A stretch of 64,000 nt of DNA from Saprospiraceae bacterium (lineage in GTDB: Bacteria; Bacteroidota; Bacteroidia; Chitinophagales; Saprospiraceae), in NCBI GenBank assembly GCA_026982695.1, contig JALSGS010000007.1, positions 1 to 64,000 on the forward strand. The letters are read 5' to 3'. Both the position numbers and the translations under genes were made by a program. Shown piece by piece: positions 18,204-25,865 of this stretch. The notes under the pieces were generated by a model. It made no database searches. It was given only the letters and a program-made list of their open reading frames with translations, and had not been told where the DNA came from. Every line of letters begins with the position of its first letter. Within the stretch, counting starts at the first letter, position 1.

Positions 18204-18415
18204 CATGAATGATGCGGCCTACCTCTGCCCAAAATCCGGTTTAAGTTGATGAGAGTCAGTTGTTTTCCCGTTTTGTGAAAATTCGGGCAGGTCTGGTGTA
18301 GTTGGTATGCCTTTGGCTGAGATGGTACAAGTGCATCAACCATTTATAGTCTGTACTGACGCGTGCTTCATATGTGATATGACAAAGTGAAAACGGCTAA
18401 CGCCCAAAAAATCCC
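18204..18415 (+). promoter_or_regulatory. Long leader of the cytochrome c peroxidase gene with possible RNA structure
   Basis: No coding sequence is visible. CTGCCC near 18227 can pair with GGGCAG near 18284. Inside lies a CCCG..CGGG hairpin. Further on, GTTG-GT-ATGC and GCAT-CAAC (about 18301-18340) enclose GCC-TTT-GGCTGAGA. The last string resembles part of a THI box, but the rest of that riboswitch is not there. Regulatory function is inference from leader length and pairing only. Confidence 0.3.
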
Positions 18416-19768
18416 ATGAATGTTATGAAACGCATAGCGCTTCTGTTACCCCTATTATGGTGGATTGCGAGTTGTACTTCTGATACCTTTGTTGCGCCTA
18501 CCTCTATTGATCTCCACTTAGAAAATGCACTAAAGAAAGCAGGCGATGGTACGCTTGCTTATTGGGTGCTCCCTGATCCTGATGCGTTAGACAAAATCCC
18601 ACAAGATCCGAAGAATCCACTGACACCAGAGAAAGTGGAATTGGGCAAGTTGTTGTTTTACGAGACGGGATTAGGACAGTTAGCTCGCCGACAGGAAAGC
18701 AAAGAGACGTATTCCTGTGCTACGTGCCATGTACCCGAAGCGGGTTTTACGCCCTGCAATGTACAGGGAGTTGCCGATGGTGCCATTGGCTTTGGGAACT
18801 TAGGCGAAGGCCGCCATATGATGCCTACCTATAAACCTGAAGAAGCCGACGTGCAGGGCACCAGGCCGCTTAGTGTGCTCAATGTAGCGTATGTGCAAAA
18901 CACGCTGTGGAACGGGCAGTTTGGCGCCAATCACAACAATGTAGGCACGGAAGATCGCTGGTTGCTCGATACCGCTACTGTAGTGAATTTTAAGGGGTAT
19001 TATGGCTTAGAGAGCCAAAATATAGAGGGCTTTAAGCTCCACCGCATGGCCATCAATCATCCCAAAGTGTTGGATACTTTCGGCTACAGGCAGCTATTCG
19101 ACATGGCTTTTCCCGAGTGGCCAGAAGAGGAGCGTTATTCCCATGAAACTGCTAGCTTAGCAATTTCGGCTTATCTGCGCACATTGCTGACCAATGAAGC
19201 GCCTTTCCAGCGTTGGCTCAAAGGCGAACTCAATGCGATGACTCCTCAGGAAAAACGCGGAGCCCTTCTCTTTTTCACCGATGCGGGCTGTGCCAACTGT
19301 CATACAGGCCCGGCACTGAACAACAATGCGTATTTTGCCATAGGGGTAAAGGGTATTTATCAGACTTCGGCGCCCCTAGCTACCGATCAAAACGACAAGC
19401 GTAACTTGGGGCGAGGTGGATTTACTGGTCGAGAAGAAGACATGTACAAATTTCAGGTGCCTCAGCTATACAATCTCAAGCATGCGGGATTTTATTTTCA
19501 TGGATCTAGCAAGCGAAGCCTGCGCGAAGTGGTTGAGTACTTCAACGAGGCAATACCGGAAAATCCCGATGTACCGCTCAACCAGATTGCACCTGCCTTC
19601 CGGCCACTACATCTGACTGAGCAAGAAATTGAAGATCTCACAGCATTTTTAGAAAGTGCCTTATACGACCCCAATTTGGTGGAAAAATACGTTCCGGATC
19701 AGGTTCTTTCGGGCTATTGCTTCCCGAATAACGATCCCGTTTCGCGTAGCGATTTGGGATGCGAGTAA
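18416..19768 (+). CDS. Diheme cytochrome c peroxidase (CcpA/MauG family) lipoprotein
   Basis: A 450-residue periplasm-facing lipoprotein (lipobox WIASC, Cys20) with two haem c sites, CATCH at about 101-105 and CANCH at about 292-296. Their spacing fits bacterial cytochrome c peroxidases and MauG-like enzymes. The motif LGKLLFYE and a late NLKHAGFYFHGSSKRSLREVVEYFN stretch are also typical. Such enzymes reduce hydrogen peroxide with electrons from a small cytochrome, or oxidise a protein substrate. No cytochrome partner is adjacent. A second in-frame ATG at 18425 is an alternative start. Confidence 0.9.
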   Translation: MNVMKRIALLLPLLWWIASCTSDTFVAPTSIDLHLENALKKAGDGTLAYWVLPDPDALDKIPQDPKNPLTPEKVELGKLLFYETGLGQLARRQESKETYSCATCHVPEAGFTPCNVQGVADGAIGFGNLGEGRHMMPTYKPEEADVQGTRPLSVLNVAYVQNTLWNGQFGANHNNVGTEDRWLLDTATVVNFKGYYGLESQNIEGFKLHRMAINHPKVLDTFGYRQLFDMAFPEWPEEERYSHETASLAISAYLRTLLTNEAPFQRWLKGELNAMTPQEKRGALLFFTDAGCANCHTGPALNNNAYFAIGVKGIYQTSAPLATDQNDKRNLGRGGFTGREEDMYKFQVPQLYNLKHAGFYFHGSSKRSLREVVEYFNEAIPENPDVPLNQIAPAFRPLHLTEQEIEDLTAFLESALYDPNLVEKYVPDQVLSGYCFPNNDPVSRSDLGCE

Positions 19769-19842
19769 AAATGACTACAGGATTAATGATATGTAGCGTC
19801 GATGCGTTGTCTATAGTAGCTGGATCGAATAACAGCGTTGCG

Positions 19843-19875
19843 TGAGGGCTCGGCACAGTGTGTATCGAGCCCTCA
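19843..19875 (+). terminator. Hairpin after the cytochrome c peroxidase gene
   Basis: TGAGGGCTCG (19843-19852) and CGAGCCCTCA (19866-19875) pair perfectly over 10 bp with a 13-nt loop, 75 nt after the stop. No T-run follows, so it may stabilise the 3' end rather than terminate. Confidence 0.5.
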
Positions 19876-20057
19876 TCATGTTGTATTATGTCGGCTATTT
19901 CCTGTTTGCTGAAAGTCAATTTGCGGTCATCATTTAGTTGTTTGTCACGTGTATCTTGCAGATCCTATGCGCGGCGCTGTCGATACCAATTCTATGAATT
20001 GATTGTACCTTGTGTAGGTGATGTGAAGGTAGATCAAAGTTGGGCGAAGTGTGCAAG

Positions 20058-21506
20058 ATGATTGTGAGTATAAATTGGCAGGTGCGGGGGCTACTTAGGT
20101 GGTTGACTATAGGGTTATGCGTAGTGGGCATTGGGTGGTATTATGGTGAGCACGGATGCTCAGTAGCTTGGGAAGGACAAACACAGCAGATGTTTCGCTT
20201 GGGTGCTGAGCTGCGTACTGATAAATACGATAGTACCCAAGTATTTGAGCCCGTAGATGCCTTGTATGGTGAAGTACACTTGCCAGCTGTAGTTTCTCTG
20301 AGGCATTATGCACCTCAGTGCCGGCATCAAGGGCAGCAAGCCAGTAGTGTGGGGTGGGCGGTTAGCTATGCAGCGCGTACTATTTTGGAGGCACATATGT
20401 ATGGCACTGATCCCAACCGGCTGGCTTTTAGCCCCAGTTTTCTGTACAATCAGTTGGCACAGGGGAAATGCCGAGCAGTCGCCTTGCGGGATGCACTGAG
20501 ATTATTGCAGTATGCAGGCGATTTGCCAATGGCTGAATTTGGATACGATGAACGTACATGTAGTATTCAACCGGATAGTGCGCAATTGCGTTTGGCACGT
20601 GCTTACCGAGTAGAGACCTTTAGCCGTTTGACACGCGATGCCGACCAGTATGAGCCTGATTTGCTGGCTGTAAAACAGCACATCGCTCAAGGTATACCTG
20701 TAGTCATTGGAATGCGTGTGGGGGGTAGCTTCATATATCAGATGCGCGGCCAAGCCCTCTGGAAACCCACTCAAAGTGACTATCACTTGCGTGATTTTGC
20801 AGGCCATGCCATGTGTGTGATTGGTTATGATGATCGGCGCTATGGTGGTGCCTTTCTCATTATGAATAGCTGGGGGCGAGATTGGGGCGATGAGGGATAT
20901 ACATGGGTGCGTTACGAAGACTTTCGATTCTTCGTCGAAGAGGCCTATGCTCTCTACCCATTGGTAGCAGAACCACAATTGGATGTTCAGTTCGGATTAC
21001 TAGATGTAGCTGCACAACAGCTGATCGAATTGGAGCGAGTAGAAACTAACGAGGCCTACTTTCGCCCGCACCATAGTGTGGGAGCAGGGCGTAAACTTAA
21101 AGTATTATGTACCAATCGGGTAGCTTGTTATGTGTATGTGTTGGGCGAAAACAGGCAAGGAGAGGCCTATGTGCTTTTCCCCTATTCGGCACAGTATAAT
21201 CCTTACTTGGGGATCAGCGGTACGCGTCTGTTTCCAAGGCATTATAGTCTGGAGATCGAAAGGGGGAACGATAGTACTCACATTGCTGTATTGTTATCAG
21301 ATGAGCCAATCGATGTGTGGAGGCTGGCCTCTTTAATTAACACAGCAGGACGGTGGAGCTTTCGCCAAAACATAGCGCTCGTGCTAGGTGCTGCACAAGC
21401 AGCGCAAGTACACCTTGCTGATGAGCGCAATATGATAGTGCTGAGGGCTTACCCTACCAAGACCTTGCATGTGGCTTGGGCCGTTTTGGAGATTGTGAGG
21501 TCGTGA
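20058..21506 (+). CDS. Papain-like (C1) protein with Cys-to-Ser active site and DUF4384-like domain
   Basis: A 482-residue membrane-anchored or exported protein; a hydrophobic segment covers about residues 12-30. The papain fold is recognisable by QGQ...VGWAVSYAARTI, by GHAMCVIGYDD (His about 250) and by the Asn motif FLIMNSWGRDWGDEGY (Asn about 270). Homologues normally have Cys directly before VGWA; here the codon is AGT, Ser97, read directly from the DNA. His and Asn remain, so this is either an inactive pseudoprotease or a changed nucleophile. The region after about 330 (YVYVLGENRQGEAYVLFP) resembles DUF4384, often found with caspase-like and papain-like modules. I chose the ATG at 20058 over an upstream TTG. 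Confidence 0.82.
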   Translation: MIVSINWQVRGLLRWLTIGLCVVGIGWYYGEHGCSVAWEGQTQQMFRLGAELRTDKYDSTQVFEPVDALYGEVHLPAVVSLRHYAPQCRHQGQQASSVGWAVSYAARTILEAHMYGTDPNRLAFSPSFLYNQLAQGKCRAVALRDALRLLQYAGDLPMAEFGYDERTCSIQPDSAQLRLARAYRVETFSRLTRDADQYEPDLLAVKQHIAQGIPVVIGMRVGGSFIYQMRGQALWKPTQSDYHLRDFAGHAMCVIGYDDRRYGGAFLIMNSWGRDWGDEGYTWVRYEDFRFFVEEAYALYPLVAEPQLDVQFGLLDVAAQQLIELERVETNEAYFRPHHSVGAGRKLKVLCTNRVACYVYVLGENRQGEAYVLFPYSAQYNPYLGISGTRLFPRHYSLEIERGNDSTHIAVLLSDEPIDVWRLASLINTAGRWSFRQNIALVLGAAQAAQVHLADERNMIVLRAYPTKTLHVAWAVLEIVRS

Positions 21507-21570
21507 TCGAACTGGTTGTGAGTTTTGCGCTAAGTGATGAGCTTGGAAACTTTAGGTGACAAAAGTCAGT

Positions 21571-21591
21571 ATAGCACTTGACAAGTGCTAT
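21571..21591. repeat. Near-perfect 21-nt palindrome downstream of the papain-like gene
   Basis: ATAGCACTTG and CAAGTGCTAT form two 10-bp arms around one A. There is no T-run, so it looks more like a protein-binding operator than a terminator. It lies 64 nt after the papain-like gene and 70 nt before the small membrane protein. Confidence 0.55.
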
Positions 21592-21614
21592 CATAGTGGC
21601 TTATACATGCAGCT

Positions 21615-21652
21615 ACTTTTGAGGTGTGATCTTTTTGTGCCACCTCAAAAGT
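21615..21652 (+). promoter_or_regulatory. Perfect 12-bp hairpin in the leader of the small membrane protein
   Basis: ACTTTTGAGGTG (21615-21626) pairs with CACCTCAAAAGT (21641-21652) around a 14-nt T-rich loop. The stem ends nine bases before the ATG at 21662, so in an mRNA it would sit at the ribosome landing site. It could also be the terminator of a transcript arriving from the papain-like gene. Confidence 0.5.
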
Positions 21653-21661
21653 TGTGAAGTG

Positions 21662-21889
21662 ATGAAAACCTATTCGATTGACTTCCGTACGACGATGTTG
21701 CGTTTCTATCTGATGATGGCCATCGTGTTTATAGCCTTCTTTCTGCACGTATACTGGCTTGCTGTGCTCGCACTTCCCGTGTTGTTAAGCATTATGTTGG
21801 GCATCAAGTTTAAAGATGATGAGCAGCCCCGCGCTAAGCATCGCTTGGTAAACAAGCGTATTGCTCGGTCGCATGCACAGGCTAGCTGA
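21662..21889 (+). CDS. Small membrane protein, unknown function
   Basis: A 75-residue protein with a hydrophobic hairpin (about residues 12-47, LRFYLMMAIVFIAFFL then LAVLALPVLLSIMLGI) and a short basic C-terminal tail (KHRLVNKRIARSH). I do not recognise a family. Its stop codon abuts the stop codon of the convergent Rieske oxygenase gene with no spacer. Two strong inverted repeats precede it. The coding call rests on the membrane-protein composition and clean gene boundaries. Confidence 0.6.
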   Translation: MKTYSIDFRTTMLRFYLMMAIVFIAFFLHVYWLAVLALPVLLSIMLGIKFKDDEQPRAKHRLVNKRIARSHAQAS

Positions 21890-22981
21890 TTATACTTGTT
21901 GCATGTACTGGGAGATGAGGCGGTGGAAGTGATGGACGGCTTGCTCCATAGTGGGAGCATAGCGGCCACGATCGTAATAGCGCGATTGGATGCCTATCTG
22001 GACACTTTCTACCACTGCCTCATCTTCCATCTCCGTTTGTTCTATAGCAAAATCTTCTCGATTAAATGGCAGATTTTCAAAGCGATACGTGCGAAAATGC
22101 ACGTGGCAATGTTGAGGCCCTCTTGGAACTACTACATTGAGCGATAGTCCCCAAGGATAGAAGTTGAACATCATATTTGGGAAAACAAAAAAGTACCAGG
22201 CATATACTTGCTTGCCTTCATCGGGGTGGCCTTTTGGCAAATCGAAATGCGGCTGGTCAGCACGTGCAACGCCGATCTGTAGACTGCAATGGTCAAATAA
22301 GTGGTATTGATAAGAACTAAAGTCCAGCGCTTTGTTTAGTGTAGGATGTACAAAGGGGATATGTAATCCTTCCAAATAATTTTCGCAGTACAATGCCCAA
22401 TGTGCATGTACTTCAAAGGTACGAGAGGCTTCAGGTACGTATCGCAGCTGATCGAGTGGTAGAAACTCGACGCGTTGTTGGATGGGCGCTATCAGCTGCT
22501 CAAATGGCATGATAGGGCTAAGCCCGACAAAGTACATGCCTGCCCAACAGTAGATCGGAATGGATTTGAGATCGTCGCAATGGGAGGGAAAATTTTTGGC
22601 ACCTTCGAATGCGGGCATATACTTGAAGGCACCATTCAAGTGGAAGCAGCGACCATGATACGGGCATCGCAATTGTCGGATATTAGTGGGGCGCTCGACA
22701 ACGATCTTAGCTCGGTGGGTACATACATTGCTTAGGCAGCGCACTTGCCCATGTTCGTCTTGGGTGAGCAAGAGCGGCTCGTCCAACATTGATTCGAGCA
22801 AAAGGAAGGGGTAAACGTCACCTGGGCGTTGTACGGCGGTGGCATCTTGAGCGTAGAGCCAGCTGCGCGCAAAGATGCGTTCGGAGGATAGCTCGTACAT
22901 GGCCGGATCGGTATAAAAGATGGCGGGTAACGTACGTGCTTGGCGTATATCTGGATCAATAAACCAAGGTGTTGTGCTCAT
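21890..22981 (-). CDS. Rieske non-haem iron oxygenase, alpha subunit type
   Basis: A 363-residue ring-hydroxylating-type oxygenase. The N-terminal Rieske [2Fe-2S] domain has ligands Cys87-x-His89 (CTHR) and Cys106-x-x-His109 (CPYHG). The C-terminal catalytic domain has ENYLEGLHIPFVH, providing His207 and His212 for the mononuclear iron; the third acidic ligand is probably in the EMEDEAVVE segment. Enzymes of this shape hydroxylate or demethylate aromatic and quaternary ammonium compounds. No reductase or beta subunit gene is adjacent, so the substrate and electron donor are unknown. Related Bacteroidota proteins are usually annotated only as aromatic ring-hydroxylating dioxygenases. Confidence 0.9.
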   Translation of the reverse strand: MSTTPWFIDPDIRQARTLPAIFYTDPAMYELSSERIFARSWLYAQDATAVQRPGDVYPFLLLESMLDEPLLLTQDEHGQVRCLSNVCTHRAKIVVERPTNIRQLRCPYHGRCFHLNGAFKYMPAFEGAKNFPSHCDDLKSIPIYCWAGMYFVGLSPIMPFEQLIAPIQQRVEFLPLDQLRYVPEASRTFEVHAHWALYCENYLEGLHIPFVHPTLNKALDFSSYQYHLFDHCSLQIGVARADQPHFDLPKGHPDEGKQVYAWYFFVFPNMMFNFYPWGLSLNVVVPRGPQHCHVHFRTYRFENLPFNREDFAIEQTEMEDEAVVESVQIGIQSRYYDRGRYAPTMEQAVHHFHRLISQYMQQV

Positions 22982-23046
22982 GTGCTTTTCCTTTTCTTTT
23001 GAGGGAGGAAGATAGAAAATTGAAAGTGGATGGGTAGATGGCGCAA

Positions 23047-23076
23047 TTGGTGTAGATACTTTGAGCTGTATCTTTG
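23047..23076 (+). promoter_or_regulatory. Predicted promoter of the Kir channel gene
   Basis: TTG at 23047-23049 and TATCTTTG at 23069-23076 are 19 nt apart, matching the Bacteroidota consensus. Transcription would start near 23082, 25 nt before the ATG at 23107. This argues against a TTG start at 23074. Confidence 0.55.
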
Positions 23077-23106
23077 ATCTTTACTCGCTATTTTACGATT
23101 ACATCA

Positions 23107-24069
23107 ATGGCAAGTCATCAGCGCATTAAAGCTACATTGCGGCGTTTTCGCAGGCGTGAGCTCAGCGATCAGGGGTTTGGCACTTCCCTGATTGGGCCTG
23201 GTCGGCTGGTTAATAAAAACGGTACCTACAACATTTATCGAAGGGGGCGGCGGCAAGTAACGCCTTATCAGGCTTTGGTCCTGATGTCTTGGAAGCGCTT
23301 TTGGCTCGTGGTTATAGGTAGCTATTTTGGGCTCAACCTGTTGTTTAGTGTGGCCTACATGTGGGTAGGTGTAGAGGAGTTGGCTGGCATTAGGGAAGGC
23401 AACTTCTGGCGCCAACTAGAACAGGTGTTTTTCTTTAGTGTGCAGACGATTACTACAGTGGGATATGGAGCAGTACACCCTGTTGGGCAACTTGCTAATC
23501 TCATTGCTTCGATTGAAGCACTGATGGGCTTTTTGTTTTTTGGCATTTTTACTGGCGTATCATTTGCTCGCTTGTCTAAGCCTATAGCCCTTATTTTGTT
23601 TAGTCGCTATGCGCTCATTGCACCTTATGAGGACATTGCTTCGTTTCAGTTTCGCATTGCCACCAAGCACGATCACAAAATGACCGATGTAGAGGCTACG
23701 CTCATTATGACGTGGGTGGAGGATGTGGGCGGGCGCCGTGTGCGGCGTTTCAAGAGTCTGGAACTGGAACGCGCGCGTATTCTCATGTTCCCGCTCAACT
23801 GGACCATCGTGCATCCCATAGATCGCAATAGCCCTTTATCAGGCCTTTCTATCGAAGATTTGAAACGCATGCAAGCCGAATTTTTGGTCTTTATCAAGGG
23901 CTACGATGAGACTTTTTCCCAAACGGTACATGCCAGTACATCTTATCTTTGGGATGAAGTAAAATGGGCACACAGGTTTTTACCCATGTACGAGACTTTG
24001 CCCAATGGTCATATCGTGCTCAACTTGGAGGCGATCGATGCTTGTGTAGAGGCACCTTTACCTCAATAG
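23107..24069 (+). CDS. Inward rectifier potassium channel (KirBac type)
   Basis: A 320-residue bacterial Kir channel. The N-terminal slide helix region carries the typical GFGTSLIGPGRLVNKNGTYNI lead-in. Two transmembrane helices flank a pore helix and the selectivity filter TVGYGAVHP. The C-terminal 170 residues form the cytoplasmic immunoglobulin-like domain (SFQFRIATKHDHKMTDVEATL, LNWTIVHPIDRNSPLSG, VHASTSYLWDEVKWAHRF). It should conduct K+ inward and be gated by membrane lipids. Stand-alone transcription unit with its own promoter; a sigma factor gene follows 83 nt later. Confidence 0.93.
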   Translation: MASHQRIKATLRRFRRRELSDQGFGTSLIGPGRLVNKNGTYNIYRRGRRQVTPYQALVLMSWKRFWLVVIGSYFGLNLLFSVAYMWVGVEELAGIREGNFWRQLEQVFFFSVQTITTVGYGAVHPVGQLANLIASIEALMGFLFFGIFTGVSFARLSKPIALILFSRYALIAPYEDIASFQFRIATKHDHKMTDVEATLIMTWVEDVGGRRVRRFKSLELERARILMFPLNWTIVHPIDRNSPLSGLSIEDLKRMQAEFLVFIKGYDETFSQTVHASTSYLWDEVKWAHRFLPMYETLPNGHIVLNLEAIDACVEAPLPQ

Positions 24070-24152
24070 TATCCCCGGTACATTTCTCGTTTTAAACCTT
24101 CTTGGGGCTGGTACATCTCAGGTGTGTCCATCGTTTCACGTAAAGCCAGCAG

Positions 24153-24722
24153 ATGAGCCTTGCTACAATGAGTGATGCGCACATTGTACAGCTACTTCAA
24201 GATCGCAAGCAGGCAGCTGAAGGGCTACGTCTGCTCATGGCCAAATACCAGGAGCGGTTGTATTGGTTGGTTCGCCAGATTGTGGGCGGGCATGACGATG
24301 CCAATGACGTGCTGCAGGAGGTGTTTGTCAAAGTATATAAATGTGCGGATCAGTTTGAAGGGCGCTCGAGTTTGTACACTTGGTTGTACCGCATTGCAAC
24401 TAATGAAGCTTTGGGGTTTTTGCGCAAGCAGAAACGGCAGCGCAACCTCTTGCTCGATGACGAAGACATAGGGGGTGTTTGTAAGCTGGAAGCTGATAGT
24501 TGGTTTGATGAAGAAACTGCCTATCGAGTTTTGTGTGAAGCTATTGAGCGGTTGCCGCAAAAGCAAAAGCTTGTGTTTCAAATGCGCTACTTCGATGAGA
24601 TGAGTTATCAACAGATGTCTGAGGTTTTGGGTACTTCTGTGGGGGCTTTGAAGGCGTCGTTTCACCATGCAGCTAAAAAGGTAGAAGCACATTTGCGCGC
24701 CTCTGAGATCTTGAGTAGATAA
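24153..24722 (+). CDS. ECF RNA polymerase sigma factor
   Basis: A 189-residue sigma-70 family factor. Region 2 is DANDVLQEVFVKVYKCADQF through SLYTWLYRIATNEALGFLR, for core binding and -10 recognition. Region 4 is ERLPQKQKLVFQMRYFDEMSYQQMSEVLGTSVGALKASFHHAAKKVE, for -35 recognition by a helix-turn-helix. It is followed by a membrane protein with the look of an anti-sigma factor and by a Spy-like periplasmic protein, which suggests an envelope-stress circuit. A short GCC-GAAA-GGC hairpin lies right after the stop (about 24728-24742). Confidence 0.92.
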   Translation: MSLATMSDAHIVQLLQDRKQAAEGLRLLMAKYQERLYWLVRQIVGGHDDANDVLQEVFVKVYKCADQFEGRSSLYTWLYRIATNEALGFLRKQKRQRNLLLDDEDIGGVCKLEADSWFDEETAYRVLCEAIERLPQKQKLVFQMRYFDEMSYQQMSEVLGTSVGALKASFHHAAKKVEAHLRASEILSR

Positions 24723-24763
24723 TTTTTTTGCCGAAAGGCAAACACAAATAAGAAGAGCATCAT

Positions 24764-25246
24764 ATGAAAAGGCATACAAAAGAACTACGCGACGAACTGG
24801 CCGAGTTAGCCCCTCTTTTACATCAGCTAAAAAGCCGGTCAACATCGCTGGATCCAGTGCCTTCTGGCTATTTCGAACGCTTACCTCAAGAGGTAATGCG
24901 TCGTATTGGGAAAGAGAGAGAATTGGGCAAAGCTGCTCGCAGCGTGATATGGCGAAGAAGGTGGTTTGCAAAAGTAACTGTGGCCGCAGCCATAAGTGGT
25001 GTGGTAGTGCTATTCTTTTGGTGGCCTTTCCGGCAATCTGCCCGTTTATTGGCTACAGTAGATAGGGATGTGCTGGAAGCATACGTAGCTGATCACATTG
25101 ATGAGTTTGAAGAGGATCTCATATTGGAGGTAGTACCTCGAGAAAATGAGGATGCCTTGCTGTTGCTGGATGAAGAGTTGCTCGAACAGATAAGTGACGA
25201 GCTATTCGAGGACGTTCCGCTAGAAGAACTCGAGCAGATGCTTTGA
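24764..25246 (+). CDS. Probable anti-sigma factor, single-span membrane protein
   Basis: A 160-residue protein directly downstream of the ECF sigma gene (41-nt gap). The N-terminal 65 residues are charged and helical. One hydrophobic span at about 67-87 (VTVAAAISGVVVLFFWWPF) follows an Arg/Lys-rich stop. The periplasmic tail is strikingly acidic, with many Asp/Glu. No zinc-type HxxxCxxC motif is present. Sequence similarity is not obvious; the anti-sigma call depends on position, topology and the co-encoded Spy-like protein. Confidence 0.7.
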   Translation: MKRHTKELRDELAELAPLLHQLKSRSTSLDPVPSGYFERLPQEVMRRIGKERELGKAARSVIWRRRWFAKVTVAAAISGVVVLFFWWPFRQSARLLATVDRDVLEAYVADHIDEFEEDLILEVVPRENEDALLLLDEELLEQISDELFEDVPLEELEQML

Positions 25247-25326
25247 CCACCCAATAGGCGATAGGGCAGAGATGGAAATGTCGTGTGATTTGTTAGTCTT
25301 TCAGTATTAGTATAAACCTTGAAGCA

Positions 25327-25815
25327 ATGAGACAGTTAACCCTGATTGTGGCTTTTGTGTCGTTGTGTAGCTGGGCGGCGATCGCTCAAACTCAAAGTAA
25401 CAAGCAAGCCCAGGAACGCATCGAAGCGTATAAGATTGCTTTCTTTACCAAAAAGCTACAGCTTACAGCAGCCGAATCCAAAGTCTTTTGGCCTTTGTAT
25501 AACGAATATGAGCAGCAGCGCGAGCAGCTGCGCAAACAGCTCAAACCCGACACGCGTCTTGAGCTCATGTCAGATGATGAACTCAAGGCACATTTGTACA
25601 AACAGTTGGATATAGAGGAACAGTTAGTGGCTTTGCGGCGGGCCTATTTTGAGCAGTTCATGGAAGTGTTGCCGCTGCGCAAAGTGGCACTGATCCCCCA
25701 GGCAGAGCAACAATTCAAGCGTCAGCTGCTGGAAGAGCTACGCCGTCGTAGGCAGCAACGGCAGGGAGTACGCGATCAGTCGCCGCATAAAAGTCGATTC
25801 AAACGAGATAGGTAA
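25327..25815 (+). CDS. Spy/CpxP-like periplasmic protein of the ECF sigma operon
   Basis: A 162-residue exported protein with a signal peptide (MRQLTLIVAFVSLCSWAAIAQ). The helical segment KIAFFTKKLQLTAAESKVFWPLYNEYE is the Bacteroidota version of the LTxxQ-type sensor found with ECF sigma factors. The C-terminus is rich in Arg and Gln (ELRRRRQQRQGVRDQS). Relatives such as Spy and CpxP are holdase chaperones or stress sensors in the periplasm. It is the third gene of the sigma/anti-sigma cluster and is likely regulated by that sigma factor. Confidence 0.78.
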   Translation: MRQLTLIVAFVSLCSWAAIAQTQSNKQAQERIEAYKIAFFTKKLQLTAAESKVFWPLYNEYEQQREQLRKQLKPDTRLELMSDDELKAHLYKQLDIEEQLVALRRAYFEQFMEVLPLRKVALIPQAEQQFKRQLLEELRRRRQQRQGVRDQSPHKSRFKRDR

Positions 25816-25865
25816 TCTCACTGAGCGCGACAAATGGATGCACATTAGCTATGCGCTATTGAGGC

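Noticed and set aside
18300-18365. Thiamine (THI-box) riboswitch ahead of the cytochrome c peroxidase gene
   Set aside because: GGCTGAGA is present, but the essential second half (CTGAT...AATGCCAGCG) is absent and the gene is unrelated to thiamine; kept only as a leader with unexplained structure.
20502-20978. 158-codon minus-strand frame inside the papain-like gene
   Set aside because: Antisense to the conserved catalytic core of the papain-like protein.
24225-24971. 248-codon minus-strand frame opposite the sigma factor genes
   Set aside because: It covers two well-supported plus-strand genes and has no signal, motif or start context.
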